Source of the DNA: Deltaproteobacteria bacterium
Lineage (GTDB): Bacteria > Desulfobacterota > BSN033 > WVXP01
DNA length: 38,912 bases
Direction of reading: 5' to 3'
NCBI GenBank assembly: GCA_019308905.1
Contig: JAFDHF010000039.1
Location: 1 to 38,912 of the forward strand
Notes under the pieces: generated by a model
Database searches by the model: none
Told to the model about the DNA's origin: nothing
Seen by the model: only the letters and a program-made list of their open reading frames with translations
Made by a program: the position numbers and the translations under genes
Shown here: positions 16,489-24,462 of the stretch, in pieces
Layout: each line of letters begins with the position of its first letter
Numbering within the stretch: the stretch's first letter is position 1

Positions 16489-17478
16489 TTGTCTCTCGGA
16501 TTCCTCAATACCAGGGCATTCTGGACGGTTTCGATCCTCCCCTTGGTTCTGGGTACACTCCTGTGGGGGATACACAGGAGGAGGGCCATCCTCGGGGAGT
16601 TCGGCCGAATCGATCTGCTAGCCGGGTTTTCCCGGATTTCGCTCCACCGGAAGAGGGCCTGTCAAATCCTCCTGCCTATCCTCTGCCTCGGCCTCTTGAT
16701 CACCGTGGTGGCACGACCTCTGGTTTTCGGATATTCCAAGCAACTCCTCAAGGGCTCCCTCGACGTCGTGGCTGTTCTCGATGTCTCCAAGTCCATGGCA
16801 GCAGAGGACTGCGGCCCTGGGGTCTCACGAATCGATATGGCCAGGCAGACCCTCCTCAAATGCCTGCCCCAGCTGGCGGGAAACCGACTCGGTATCGTCA
16901 CCTTTGCGGGAAAGGCTTTCCCCCAGGCCGAACTCACCCAGGATTTCCAAGCCCTCCGGTTTGTGTTGAACCACTGGATCGCCGTCGATTCAGCCCCCTC
17001 TCAGGGCTCAAACATAGGAGCGGCCCTGTCCGAGGCAGCCGAACTATTTGACAGAGGAGAGAAAAAAAGGATCATTCTCCTTCTTTCCGACGGGGGACAC
17101 AGACGGCAAAAGAACCTCCAGGCGGTCCTCACCCGCATCGCATCGGAGGGCGTCACCGTCGTGTGCGTCGGTTTCGGGACCAGGATGGGAGCACGGATCC
17201 CTGTTTACGACAAAGGCGATTTCAAGGAGTGGTTGAAGATCGACGGAGAAGAGATCGTGACCAGATTGAACGAGAGCACCCTCCAGGAGATCGCCAGGGC
17301 CACAGGGGGAAGATACCTCCACTCCGGTTCGGGAAAGGAACCCACCGGACTCTTCAGGGACCCTCGCATAGTCGGCGAGAAGGTACTCTCCGGAGGAAGA
17401 GAGGTATTTCAGATCCCCCTCGCTCTTTCCATCGTTCTCCTCTCTGTTGCCATGTACCTCGACCGCCGGTACGGATAG
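16489..17478 (+). CDS. VWA domain membrane protein (BatB-like)
   Basis: The 329-residue protein has two N-terminal membrane helices (FWTVSILPLVLGTLLWGI and ILLPILCLGLLITVVA), a VWA domain (about 90-280) with the MIDAS motif DVSKSM, and a C-terminal helix near LALSIVLLSVAMYL. It pairs with the BatA-like gene upstream. The start appears to be TTG 16489 after GGGGGGAGG, with unusually tight spacing; no ATG or GTG fits before the first membrane helix. It ends the operon; no convincing terminator follows. Confidence 0.85.
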   Translation: MSLGFLNTRAFWTVSILPLVLGTLLWGIHRRRAILGEFGRIDLLAGFSRISLHRKRACQILLPILCLGLLITVVARPLVFGYSKQLLKGSLDVVAVLDVSKSMAAEDCGPGVSRIDMARQTLLKCLPQLAGNRLGIVTFAGKAFPQAELTQDFQALRFVLNHWIAVDSAPSQGSNIGAALSEAAELFDRGEKKRIILLLSDGGHRRQKNLQAVLTRIASEGVTVVCVGFGTRMGARIPVYDKGDFKEWLKIDGEEIVTRLNESTLQEIARATGGRYLHSGSGKEPTGLFRDPRIVGEKVLSGGREVFQIPLALSIVLLSVAMYLDRRYG

Positions 17479-17542
17479 ACCAAAGCACGGAAGCTCTCCG
17501 CCCCTCGTCGGACCGGGCCGGGAATTCCTGCCCCGTCCCCAC

Positions 17543-17575
17543 GAACACGAATCACGAACACGACCTCTCCCCTTC
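17543..17575 (+). repeat. 33-base dispersed repeat, left copy
   Basis: This copy matches the minus strand of 38880-38912 at 31 of 33 positions. Inside it ACGAACACGA occurs twice (17541-17550 and 17554-17563), 3 bases apart. Further similarity to the right-hand copy continues towards the thiDN promoter (GGTACCCCAC at 17589-17598 and the CTCCG box at 17603-17616). Confidence 0.8.
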
Positions 17576-17602
17576 GCCCCTGCCGGCAGGTACCCCACGA
17601 GG

Positions 17603-17656
17603 GTCAAAGAACTCCGGCGCAGCTTTCTTGACAGGCCCCGGATATTGAGCTAAAAA
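17603..17656 (+). promoter_or_regulatory. Sigma-70 promoter of thiDN with upstream CTCCG box
   Basis: TTGACA (17628-17633) and TAAAAA (17651-17656) are 17 bases apart. GTCAAAGAACTCCG (17603-17616) ends 11 bases before the -35 hexamer and matches the box at 38796-38811 in 11 of 14 positions, with all three differences A/G changes. No TPP riboswitch (CUGAGA core) is seen in the leader. Confidence 0.65.
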
Positions 17657-17734
17657 ACAGAGGGATTTGCTGGGAGAACCCGAAGGCCGGGAGGCTTCCA
17701 ACTCTTCAGCGACGGTCTCATGGAGGGGTTCTTG

Positions 17735-19072
17735 ATGAAGAGGGTATTGGCGATAGCGGGTTCCGACTCGGGTGGAGGGGCGGGGATTCAGGCCGATCTC
17801 AAGGCGATTACGGCCCTGGGCGGATACGGAATGACCGCCATCACCGCCATCACCGCTCAAAACACCGTGGGCGTACAGGCAATCCACGAAGTGCCCCCCC
17901 GCCTGGTGGAGGCACAGATCGATTCGGTCGTCAATGATATCGGGATAGATGCGGTCAAGACCGGAATGCTCTTCACCCCTGAGATTGTGGCCCTTGTGGC
18001 CAGAAAGATCAGGCAGTACAGGATAAGACGGGTAGTGGTCGATCCGGTTATGGTGGCAAAGAGCGGTGACCCCCTGCTCAAGGAGGAAGCACGGAGGGCT
18101 TTGCAGGAGCTGCTCATCCCCGTGGCTCTCCTGGTAACGCCGAACCTACCAGAAGCGGAGATGCTCTGCGGCTTCGAGGTGAGCGACCATGACACCATGA
18201 GGGAGGCTGCCCGCAAGATACACAACATGGGTGCTCGGAACGTCTTGGTCAAGGGAGGCCACCTCGAAGGGGAGATCGTGGACATCCTTTACGACGGAAA
18301 GGCCTTCAGGGAATACACTGCTCCGAGGATTCCAACAAAGAATACCCATGGAACCGGCTGTACGTTCGCCTCGGCGATTGCCACAGAACTCGCCAAAGGG
18401 AAATCCCTCCACCACTCGGTTCTTGGGGCCAAAGCTCTGATCTCTTCTGCCATCAGGTTTTCCCTTTCCCTGGGCAAGGGACACGGCCCGACCAATCCCC
18501 ATGCCGTCATGGCCAGAGAGGCCGAACGGTTCCGCGTGGTGGAATCCCTCGAGAACGTGCTGGAGAAATTGAAGGACAGGAGAATCGGCAGGCTCATCCC
18601 AGAGGTTCAGTCCAACCTGGGTTACGCTCTCCCCTATGCCGAGACGGAGCAACACGTGGCAGCTTTTCCCGGGAGAATAGTGAGGCTCGGGGATTCCATC
18701 GCCACGGTTTCGGGACCTGCCTTCGGTGCCTCCAGACACGTGGCGAGCATCATTCTCACCGTCATGGCTCGCGATCCCGCCTTCCGATCCGCCATGAACA
18801 TCCGGTTCTCCGAGGAGATTCTCTCTGCCTGTCAAAGGGCCGGACTTCGGGTCAGCCACTTCGACCGTGCCCAAGAACCGCCCCGCATCAAGAAAGCCGA
18901 GGGCTTCTCCCTGGAGTGGGGCACCAAGACGGTCCTGAAAGAGGGTAAAGTGCCCGATATCATCTTCGACAGAGGAGAGGTAGGCAAGGAACCCATGGTG
19001 AGGGTCCTCGGCAAGAGCCCGGCGGAGGTGGCTCGAAAGGTCCTGGCCGTTCAGAGGGAGATGGAGAGATGA
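17735..19072 (+). CDS. thiDN: Bifunctional ThiD-ThiN: HMP(-P) kinase fused to thiamine-phosphate synthase
   Basis: The 445-residue protein joins two thiamine-synthesis enzymes. Residues about 1-260 are ThiD, which phosphorylates hydroxymethylpyrimidine twice: AIAGSDSGGGAGIQADLKA at the start, VDPVMVAKSG, and NTHGTGCTFASAIA with the anion-hole/catalytic region. Residues about 270-445 are ThiN, the archaeal-type thiamine-phosphate synthase unrelated to ThiE, with SNLGYALPYAET, FGASRHVASIIL and IIFDRGEVGKEPMVRV. The fusion is common in archaea and scattered in anaerobic bacteria. ATG 17735 is chosen over 17720 because GGAGGGG sits 6 bases before it. It is a single-gene unit followed by a hairpin at 19088. 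Confidence 0.93.
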   Translation: MKRVLAIAGSDSGGGAGIQADLKAITALGGYGMTAITAITAQNTVGVQAIHEVPPRLVEAQIDSVVNDIGIDAVKTGMLFTPEIVALVARKIRQYRIRRVVVDPVMVAKSGDPLLKEEARRALQELLIPVALLVTPNLPEAEMLCGFEVSDHDTMREAARKIHNMGARNVLVKGGHLEGEIVDILYDGKAFREYTAPRIPTKNTHGTGCTFASAIATELAKGKSLHHSVLGAKALISSAIRFSLSLGKGHGPTNPHAVMAREAERFRVVESLENVLEKLKDRRIGRLIPEVQSNLGYALPYAETEQHVAAFPGRIVRLGDSIATVSGPAFGASRHVASIILTVMARDPAFRSAMNIRFSEEILSACQRAGLRVSHFDRAQEPPRIKKAEGFSLEWGTKTVLKEGKVPDIIFDRGEVGKEPMVRVLGKSPAEVARKVLAVQREMER

Positions 19073-19087
19073 TCCGCCATGGTTCGG

Positions 19088-19106
19088 AAGGGCCGCAACG
19101 GCCCTT
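19088..19106 (+). terminator. Strong hairpin after thiDN, terminator-like but without a U tract
   Basis: A perfect 8-base-pair stem AAGGGCCG/CGGCCCTT encloses the loop CAA, 15 bases after the thiDN stop. No run of T follows, so it may stop transcription weakly or mainly protect the 3' end. Confidence 0.5.
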
Positions 19107-19175
19107 GTCCCTGCCGCTCACCCTCGGCGGTTTTCTCCCATCCCTTCCCCGGTGCCGCTCAAGGATAGGCGTCCT

Positions 19176-19236
19176 CTCCAGAAGTGAGAGAACTCAACAA
19201 ACAAATCCTTGACAAAAAAAACCGAAAGAATAAAAT
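19176..19236 (+). promoter_or_regulatory. Sigma-70 promoter of the liv operon with related upstream element
   Basis: TTGACA (19209-19214) and TAAAAT (19231-19236) are 16 bases apart, close to consensus. The stretch 19176-19199 (CTCCAGAAGTGAGAG onward) matches the element upstream of the 38785 promoter in about 18 of 24 positions, though CTCAA replaces the CTCCG core. The leader before ATG 19264 is about 20 bases. Confidence 0.8.
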
Positions 19237-19263
19237 GGGTTATCTTTTCTGCCCGAGGTTTCC

Positions 19264-20028
19264 ATGGATGCCCAGCTGGTGGTGAAGGAAGTGAAGAAGC
19301 ATTTCGGCGGGATCCATGCCGTCGATGGCTGCTCTCTCTCGGTCAAGCGCCAGTCCATCACCGGCTTGATCGGTCCCAACGGTGCCGGCAAGACAACACT
19401 TTTTAATCTCATTACGGGTTTCTACAGGCCCGATTCAGGAGAGATATGGTTCAAGGGGAGTCGGGTCGATGGCCTTCCCTGTCATCAGATCGCCAGGAGA
19501 GCCCTCTGCAGGACCTTTCAGATTCCCCGAGAACTAAAAGAGATGACGGTTCTGGAGAACCTGATGCTCGTCCCTCCGAACCAGGCAGGCGAAAAGATCT
19601 GGAACAGCTGGTTTTTCCCTGGTCGAGTGAGAAAGCAGGAGAGGGAGATCAGGAGAAAAGCCGAAGGGGTCCTCGAGTTCGTCGAGCTGATCCATCTGAA
19701 AGACGAATACGCGAAGAACCTCTCTACCGGGCAGAAGAAGCTCCTGGAGCTGGCCCGGACCCTCATGGCCGATCCGGAGATGATCCTCCTCGATGAACCA
19801 GGGGCCGGGGTCAACCGGTCTCTCATGAAAAAACTCGTTGACAATATCCACAAGCTTCGATCCCAGGGGAAGACCTTCTTTGTCATCGAGCACGACATGA
19901 ATCTGATTACCGAGCTCTGCGAAAGGGTGATCGTGATGAGCAAGGGGAAGGAACTTGCCGAGGGGACTTTCGAGGAGATCAAGGCGGATGACCGCGTCAT
20001 CGAGGCCTATCTCGGAGGGCAGGTGTGA
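19264..20028 (+). CDS. livG: Branched-chain amino acid ABC transporter ATP-binding protein LivG
   Basis: The 254-residue ABC ATPase has Walker A GPNGAGKT (about 37-44), the signature LSTGQKKLLELAR (in place of the canonical LSGGQ, usual for LivG), Walker B MILLDEPGAGVN and the switch histidine in FVIEHDMNLI. With LivF it forms the ATPase pair of a branched-chain amino acid or related amide importer. ATG 19264 follows GAGG. It overlaps livF by 4 bases (GTGA). Confidence 0.93.
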   Translation: MDAQLVVKEVKKHFGGIHAVDGCSLSVKRQSITGLIGPNGAGKTTLFNLITGFYRPDSGEIWFKGSRVDGLPCHQIARRALCRTFQIPRELKEMTVLENLMLVPPNQAGEKIWNSWFFPGRVRKQEREIRRKAEGVLEFVELIHLKDEYAKNLSTGQKKLLELARTLMADPEMILLDEPGAGVNRSLMKKLVDNIHKLRSQGKTFFVIEHDMNLITELCERVIVMSKGKELAEGTFEEIKADDRVIEAYLGGQV

Positions 20029-20729
20029 GTACTCTCGCGGTAGAAGACATCTACTCGGGATACGGGGAGACGGAAATCCTCCACGGTGTCTCCGTCGAAG
20101 TGGGCTCCGGGGAGATCGCAACCATCATCGGTCCAAACGGTTCGGGAAAGTCCACCCTCATGAAGACGATCTTCGGCCTCATAAGACCGACCAGGGGCAG
20201 GATAACACTGGAGGGTGAGGACATCACCGGGCTCCGGCCCGACCGGATCGTGAGAAGGGGGATGTGTTACGTTCCACAATCGAACAACGTCTTTCCCTCT
20301 CTCACCGTTCTCGAGAATCTGGAAATGGGAGCCTTTATCCGAGAGGACGACTATTCCCAGAGCCTCAGAGAGGTCCTCGATCGCTTCCCTGTCCTCGGGG
20401 AGAGGAAAAACCAGAGGGCAGGATCTCTCAGCGGTGGAGAGCAACAGATGCTGGCCATGGGTAAGGCCTTGATGCTCAATCCGAGGGTCCTCCTGCTCGA
20501 CGAACCCTCGGCAGGGCTGGCCCCGCGGATGGTGGGAGAGATTCTCCAAAAGACCGTTGAGATAAAAAAGACGGGGGTGGCTATCCTCATGGTCGAGCAG
20601 AACGCAAAAGAGGGCCTGCGACTCTCGGACCGGGGCTATGTTCTGGCCATGGGAAAGAAACGTTTCGAGGACACGGGCCAGGCCCTTCTGAACAACCCCG
20701 ACGTGGGCAGACTCTACTTGGGTGACTGA
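20025..20729 (+). CDS. livF: Branched-chain amino acid ABC transporter ATP-binding protein LivF
   Basis: The 234-residue ABC ATPase has Walker A GPNGSGKST (about 37-45), signature LSGGEQQMLAMG, Walker B VLLLDEPSAGLAP and a switch His replaced by Gln in LMVEQNAKEG, as is normal in LivF. GTG 20025 overlaps the livG stop, indicating translational coupling. It is the second ATPase of the importer. Confidence 0.94.
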   Translation: MSTLAVEDIYSGYGETEILHGVSVEVGSGEIATIIGPNGSGKSTLMKTIFGLIRPTRGRITLEGEDITGLRPDRIVRRGMCYVPQSNNVFPSLTVLENLEMGAFIREDDYSQSLREVLDRFPVLGERKNQRAGSLSGGEQQMLAMGKALMLNPRVLLLDEPSAGLAPRMVGEILQKTVEIKKTGVAILMVEQNAKEGLRLSDRGYVLAMGKKRFEDTGQALLNNPDVGRLYLGD

Positions 20730-20730
20730 G

Positions 20731-21645
20731 ATGGATATTCTTGGGCAGCTGCCCCAACTCATAGCCTACGGCTTGATCTCCGGAAGCATCATCACCCTGG
20801 GAGCCATCGGCCTCTCCCTGACATACGGAATTCTCAACTTTGCAAACTTCGCACACGGTGATGTCATGGCTCTCGGAGCGTTTCTCGCCCTCGCCCTGCT
20901 CGGGTTGGTAAAGGCCCTGGGGGTCCCGGCTTACACCTTCGGCCCCCTCTCCTTCGGACTTCCCATGGCCATCGCCCTGGTCTCTTCCATGGGCCTCACT
21001 GCCGTGGCCGCCATCGTCATCGACAGGATCCTCTACAGGCGGTTCCGGGAATCGGGTTCCATCGTTCTCCTCATCGCCTCCGTAGGAGTCGCCTTCGTGC
21101 TCCGGAACATAATACAGTTCATCTGGAGCCCTCTTCCGAACTACTACTTCAAGAAGATACAGATCTCGAAACGAATCCTCGGCATCCGCATAAAACCGGA
21201 CGAGATCTTCATCATCATCTTCACCGCGGCCGCGGCTTTCTGCCTCCATCTCTTCTTGACCAGAACGAAAATGGGAAAGGCCATGCGGGCCACCTCGGAC
21301 AATGCGGAGCTTGCAAAGGTGACCGGTATCGACACGGAACGGGTGGTCCTGTGGACCTGGGGGATCGGAGCGGCCCTGGCCGCCTCCGGGGGTGTTCTGG
21401 CCGGCATCGAGGACAAGTTCATCACCCCTGAACTCGGCTGGCAGCTTCTCCTCTACATATTCGCCGCGGTTATCCTTGGTGGAATAGGGAGCCCCTATGG
21501 GGCTGTGCTGGGAGGGATCATCATCGGCCTCTCCACGGAGATCTCGACGGCCTTTGTCAACACTGCTTACAAACCGGCTGTTGCTTTCATCATCCTCGTG
21601 GTCATGCTCTTGTTCAGACCTACCGGGCTGGTTAGGGGCAAATAG
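20731..21645 (+). CDS. livH: Branched-chain amino acid ABC transporter permease LivH
   Basis: The 304-residue integral membrane protein has about eight hydrophobic helices and the family motif LTYGILNFANFAHGDVMALGAF near the N-terminus, plus the cytoplasmic loop MGKAMRATSDNAELAKVTGID that contacts the ATPase. ATG 20731 is taken as start, just after the livF stop; GTG 20722, overlapping livF, is an alternative. It forms the membrane channel with LivM. Confidence 0.93.
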   Translation: MDILGQLPQLIAYGLISGSIITLGAIGLSLTYGILNFANFAHGDVMALGAFLALALLGLVKALGVPAYTFGPLSFGLPMAIALVSSMGLTAVAAIVIDRILYRRFRESGSIVLLIASVGVAFVLRNIIQFIWSPLPNYYFKKIQISKRILGIRIKPDEIFIIIFTAAAAFCLHLFLTRTKMGKAMRATSDNAELAKVTGIDTERVVLWTWGIGAALAASGGVLAGIEDKFITPELGWQLLLYIFAAVILGGIGSPYGAVLGGIIIGLSTEISTAFVNTAYKPAVAFIILVVMLLFRPTGLVRGK

Positions 21646-22697
21646 TGGAAACCTTCGTGGGATACCTCAACTATGTCGTCTTCTTCGCCATCCAGGGGGG
21701 GATCTTTGCCATCCTCTGCCTGGGGCTCAATATCCAGTGGGGCTATACAGGCCTCTTCAACATCGGCATTGCCGGATTCTATGCCGTCGGAGCTTATACC
21801 TCTGCCCTCCTGTCAGGCCCTCCACCCACACCTCTGGATTGGAGAATCGTGGGGGGATATCAACTCCCCTTTGTTGTAGGGTTGTTGGGCGCAATGGGGG
21901 TCTCCGGGATTCTCGCCTTTCTCATCGGTATCCCGACACTGAGGTTGAAAGAGGACTATCTGGCCATTGCCACCATCGGCATCGCTGAAGTGATCCGACT
22001 CGTTCTGAAAAACGAGGCATGGCTCACAAACAGCGTGTGGGGCCTGAAAAACCTTCCCTCCCCTCTCCAGGGTCCGATAGAGAGGGGGATTTCGGCCTTC
22101 CTCGCATCCCATCCCGACTTTCCACGGTGGCTGACGGTGCTTGTTTCCAGGGGGTATAACTGGTTCTACCTGGCCGTTGTAATGGTTCTCATTTTTCTTC
22201 TTTACAAGGCCAGTGAGAGGATCATCCGCTCACCCTGGGGAAGGGTCCTCAGGGCGATCCGCGAGGATGAGGCTGTGGCGGCAGTTTCGGGAAAGGACGT
22301 CTTCTGGTTCAAGATGCAGTCCCTCATCCTCGGATCGATGCTCATGGGACTGGCAGGTGGGCTTTACGCCCACTTTGCAAAGTTCATCGATGCCATGACA
22401 TTCGAGCCCATGTTCGGAACTTTTATCATCTGGGTCATGCTCATCGCCGGAGGCAGCGGGAACAGCAAGGGGGCGATCCTCGGCTCTTTCACGATCTGGG
22501 CCGTATGGGCCGGCACGGATTTCGTAACAGGTCATATCCACATGGTCGGATACAGGGAGGGAGCCCTCAGGGTTATCCTGATCGGGCTCCTCCTCGAGAT
22601 CATCCTGATCATGCGTCCCCAGGGGATACTCGGAGAGGAGAAGATGGTATCCAAGATGTATGAAGAAGAGGCGGTTCCAGAGAAGAAGAAACCCTAG
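21645..22697 (+). CDS. livM: Branched-chain amino acid ABC transporter permease LivM
   Basis: The 350-residue permease has multiple membrane helices, the motif WGYTGLFNIGIAGFYAVGAY and the coupling-loop sequence SPWGRVLRAIREDEAVAAVSGKD, both typical of LivM. GTG 21645 overlaps the livH stop by one base. The gene ends shortly before a strong terminator and converges with the binding-protein gene. Confidence 0.93.
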   Translation: METFVGYLNYVVFFAIQGGIFAILCLGLNIQWGYTGLFNIGIAGFYAVGAYTSALLSGPPPTPLDWRIVGGYQLPFVVGLLGAMGVSGILAFLIGIPTLRLKEDYLAIATIGIAEVIRLVLKNEAWLTNSVWGLKNLPSPLQGPIERGISAFLASHPDFPRWLTVLVSRGYNWFYLAVVMVLIFLLYKASERIIRSPWGRVLRAIREDEAVAAVSGKDVFWFKMQSLILGSMLMGLAGGLYAHFAKFIDAMTFEPMFGTFIIWVMLIAGGSGNSKGAILGSFTIWAVWAGTDFVTGHIHMVGYREGALRVILIGLLLEIILIMRPQGILGEEKMVSKMYEEEAVPEKKKP

Positions 22698-22720
22698 CCG
22701 GGGCAAGGACCAAGAAGGAA

Positions 22721-22756
22721 GAGGGCCCGTCCTCCGGAGGATGGGCCCTCTTTTTT
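22721..22756 (+). terminator. Rho-independent terminator of the liv operon
   Basis: Two 15-base arms, 22721-22735 and 22736-22750, are complementary except for one G-T wobble. TTTTTT follows at 22751-22756. It lies 24 bases after the livM stop; on the opposite strand the T tract is poor, so it serves mainly the plus strand. Confidence 0.92.
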
Positions 22757-22774
22757 CTTCCGTGGGATGATATT

Positions 22775-24028
22775 CTACTTTACCGGCACGGTCCAGATGG
22801 GTACGGTCTTGCCGTTCCTTACCATCCAGATCTCTATGGCCGCTTCCTTCACGTCTCCCCTCTTGTCAAAGGTGATCGGCCCGGAAACACCCTGGTAGTT
22901 GACCTCCCTACCCTTTGCCAGGAGATCGAAGGCCTTGGCAAACTGGTTGTATTTTATGTGTGTCCCGGGAGCATTGGCAACCCTTCTCAGGTTATCCCGG
23001 ATGGCCTTGCCCTGTTCCTTGAGGGGCATCTTGAGAAACCCACGGCGGGTCCTGGCAATGGCCAGGGCGATCAGCACCGTTGCATCGTAGGCCTGCATCC
23101 TGAAGGGGATGGTTACCGCATTGCTCACCTCCTTGGGACTCAGACCCTGTTGTGCCAGAAACGCCTTGTAGTCGTTTTCGAAAAGTGCGGCCTCGGCCAC
23201 CTCGAGGGCCCCAGGCGCCGTGCCCACAGAGCCGTTGATGTAATCTTTGGCGGGACCTCCCGAAACCGCATCCCCCTTCATCCCGTCAGGGAAGATGTAT
23301 CCCCCTTTGTAGCCGAGTTCCACCGCCTCGACAAGCTGTTTGTTCCCATCGACCGGGTAAGCTATGACGTTGAGCACGTCAGGATTCCTCCTGATGGCCG
23401 ACTCCACCTCGCCCCGGTAGGAGGGTTTACCTTCTTCGTAGGGAACCATACCCACGATCTTGCCGCCTTTCTTCTCAAAGGCCCTCGCAAAGGCTTCGGC
23501 AAGCCCTTTTCCGTAGGCGTTGTTCACGAAGAGGATCGACGCGGTCTTGTAACCCTGGTTGGCGGCCACGGCTCCCTGTATAACCCCCTGGAGGGCGTCG
23601 GAAGGACAGGTCCTGAAAACAAAGTCGTTGTCCTTGAGCTCGGTCAACTGAGGCGAAGTGGAAGCGGGCGAAATGAGAACCACCCCGTTTGCGATGGTGA
23701 CGCTCGACGCAGCCAGGGTTACGCCGCTTGACAGGGCACCCACAACGGCAGGAACCTTGTCGATCTCGACCAGTTTGGTTGCGGCGTCTCGCCCCACAGC
23801 CGGGGCTGTCGCCGTATCGCGGGTGACGATCTCAACCATCTTCCCGAAGATACCCCCGGCCCCATTGATCTGAGCAGCGGCAAGCTGGGCTCCGTAGTCG
23901 ATGGGAGGTCCAAAAGGCGCCAGTCCCCCCGTCAGGGCGGTCAAAGAGCCGATCTTGATGGTGTCGGCAGCCCATCCCGCCGAAGCAAAAAACAGGACAA
24001 TCAGAGAAATCGCAAGAATCTTCTTCAT
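22775..24028 (-). CDS. Branched-chain amino acid (or related) ABC transporter substrate-binding protein
   Basis: The 417-residue periplasmic binding protein has a clear signal peptide (MKKILAISLIVLFFASAGWA, cut before ADT). A type I periplasmic-binding fold follows, starting IKIGSLTALTGGLAPFGPPI, with VVGALSSGVTLAA and ILFVNNAYGKGLAEAF typical of the LivJ/LivK family. It is encoded convergently to livGFHM from its own strong promoter, which fits the higher dose needed for a binding protein. The ligand cannot be told from sequence; leucine-type amino acids, amides or urea are all known for this family. ATG 24028 follows GGGAGG. Confidence 0.92.
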   Translation of the reverse strand: MKKILAISLIVLFFASAGWAADTIKIGSLTALTGGLAPFGPPIDYGAQLAAAQINGAGGIFGKMVEIVTRDTATAPAVGRDAATKLVEIDKVPAVVGALSSGVTLAASSVTIANGVVLISPASTSPQLTELKDNDFVFRTCPSDALQGVIQGAVAANQGYKTASILFVNNAYGKGLAEAFARAFEKKGGKIVGMVPYEEGKPSYRGEVESAIRRNPDVLNVIAYPVDGNKQLVEAVELGYKGGYIFPDGMKGDAVSGGPAKDYINGSVGTAPGALEVAEAALFENDYKAFLAQQGLSPKEVSNAVTIPFRMQAYDATVLIALAIARTRRGFLKMPLKEQGKAIRDNLRRVANAPGTHIKYNQFAKAFDLLAKGREVNYQGVSGPITFDKRGDVKEAAIEIWMVRNGKTVPIWTVPVK

Positions 24029-24044
24029 CGTAATCCTCCCTTCC

Positions 24045-24063
24045 CCAGATCATAGTGATCTGG
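24045..24063 (-). promoter_or_regulatory. Perfect dyad/hairpin just upstream of the binding-protein ribosome site
   Basis: CCAGATCA and TGATCTGG are perfect inverted repeats separated by TAG, ending a few bases before the GGGAGG ribosome site of the binding-protein gene. It could be an operator, or an mRNA hairpin affecting translation or stability; position alone does not decide. Confidence 0.55.
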
Positions 24064-24174
24064 CCTGGTTTTCCCGAGCAGGCTCTGAGCTCTATGGATC
24101 TCCTCACCTCCTTTCAGGATGCAATCAGATCTCCAGGTATTCCGGTTCCTTGCTTGCCCATCTACGACTTTCCG

Positions 24175-24236
24175 AATATAGCAGTTTTGTCCTTTTTGTC
24201 AACGAAAATTTCTTGCGGAGCTTCCCGATCTTTCGG
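24175..24236 (-). promoter_or_regulatory. Strong sigma-70 promoter of the binding-protein gene with CTCCG box
   Basis: On the minus strand TTGACA (24197-24202) and TATATT (24175-24180) are 16 bases apart. Upstream, 24214-24236 reads CCGAAAGATCGGGAAGCTCC and then GCA. It matches the box upstream of the 38785 promoter in about 21 of 25 aligned positions with one gap, and most differences are A/G changes. The box ends 11 bases before the -35 hexamer. Confidence 0.85.
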
Positions 24237-24313
24237 TCAAGGATTCTCGGAAGTTGCCGAGTCTAGGGCCGCTTGCTTCTTTGACTGGAGAACAATCTCG
24301 TCCCTGACCGAGG

Positions 24314-24341
24314 TTGCTTTGAGTTGGTTTTCTGGTATACT
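24314..24341 (+). promoter_or_regulatory. Candidate promoter of the dapL-like gene
   Basis: TATACT (24336-24341) is a good -10 box; TTGCTT (24314-24319), 16 bases upstream, is a weak -35. The predicted leader is about 115 bases. Confidence 0.4.
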
Positions 24342-24462
24342 TGTTTTTTTCTGTACGGGGGTGGCCGGGCGGTCCGAGGAAGCCCCGGAGTCCAGGGAAA
24401 GGGAAGATTGCCGAAAGGCATGGACCCGAGGCGCTTGAGAACGCCCCGACGCGAGGGAGACT

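Larger units (their letters stand above)
24029..24462. other. Divergent regulatory region between the binding-protein gene and dapL
   Basis: No gene is convincing here. It holds a leader of about 140 bases for the minus-strand binding-protein gene, its promoter (24175-24202) with an upstream box (24214-24236), a perfect hairpin at 24045-24063 and a candidate plus-strand promoter for the dapL-like gene (24314-24341). In the minus-strand leader, AAAGGAGGTGA at about 24105-24115 is a near-perfect ribosome-binding sequence, but no usable start codon sits at a suitable distance. Confidence 0.7.

Noticed and set aside
23832-24107. Minus-strand frame starting at GTG 24107 after AAAGGAG
   Set aside because: The ribosome-like sequence is too close to the GTG, and most of the frame overlaps the binding-protein gene out of frame.
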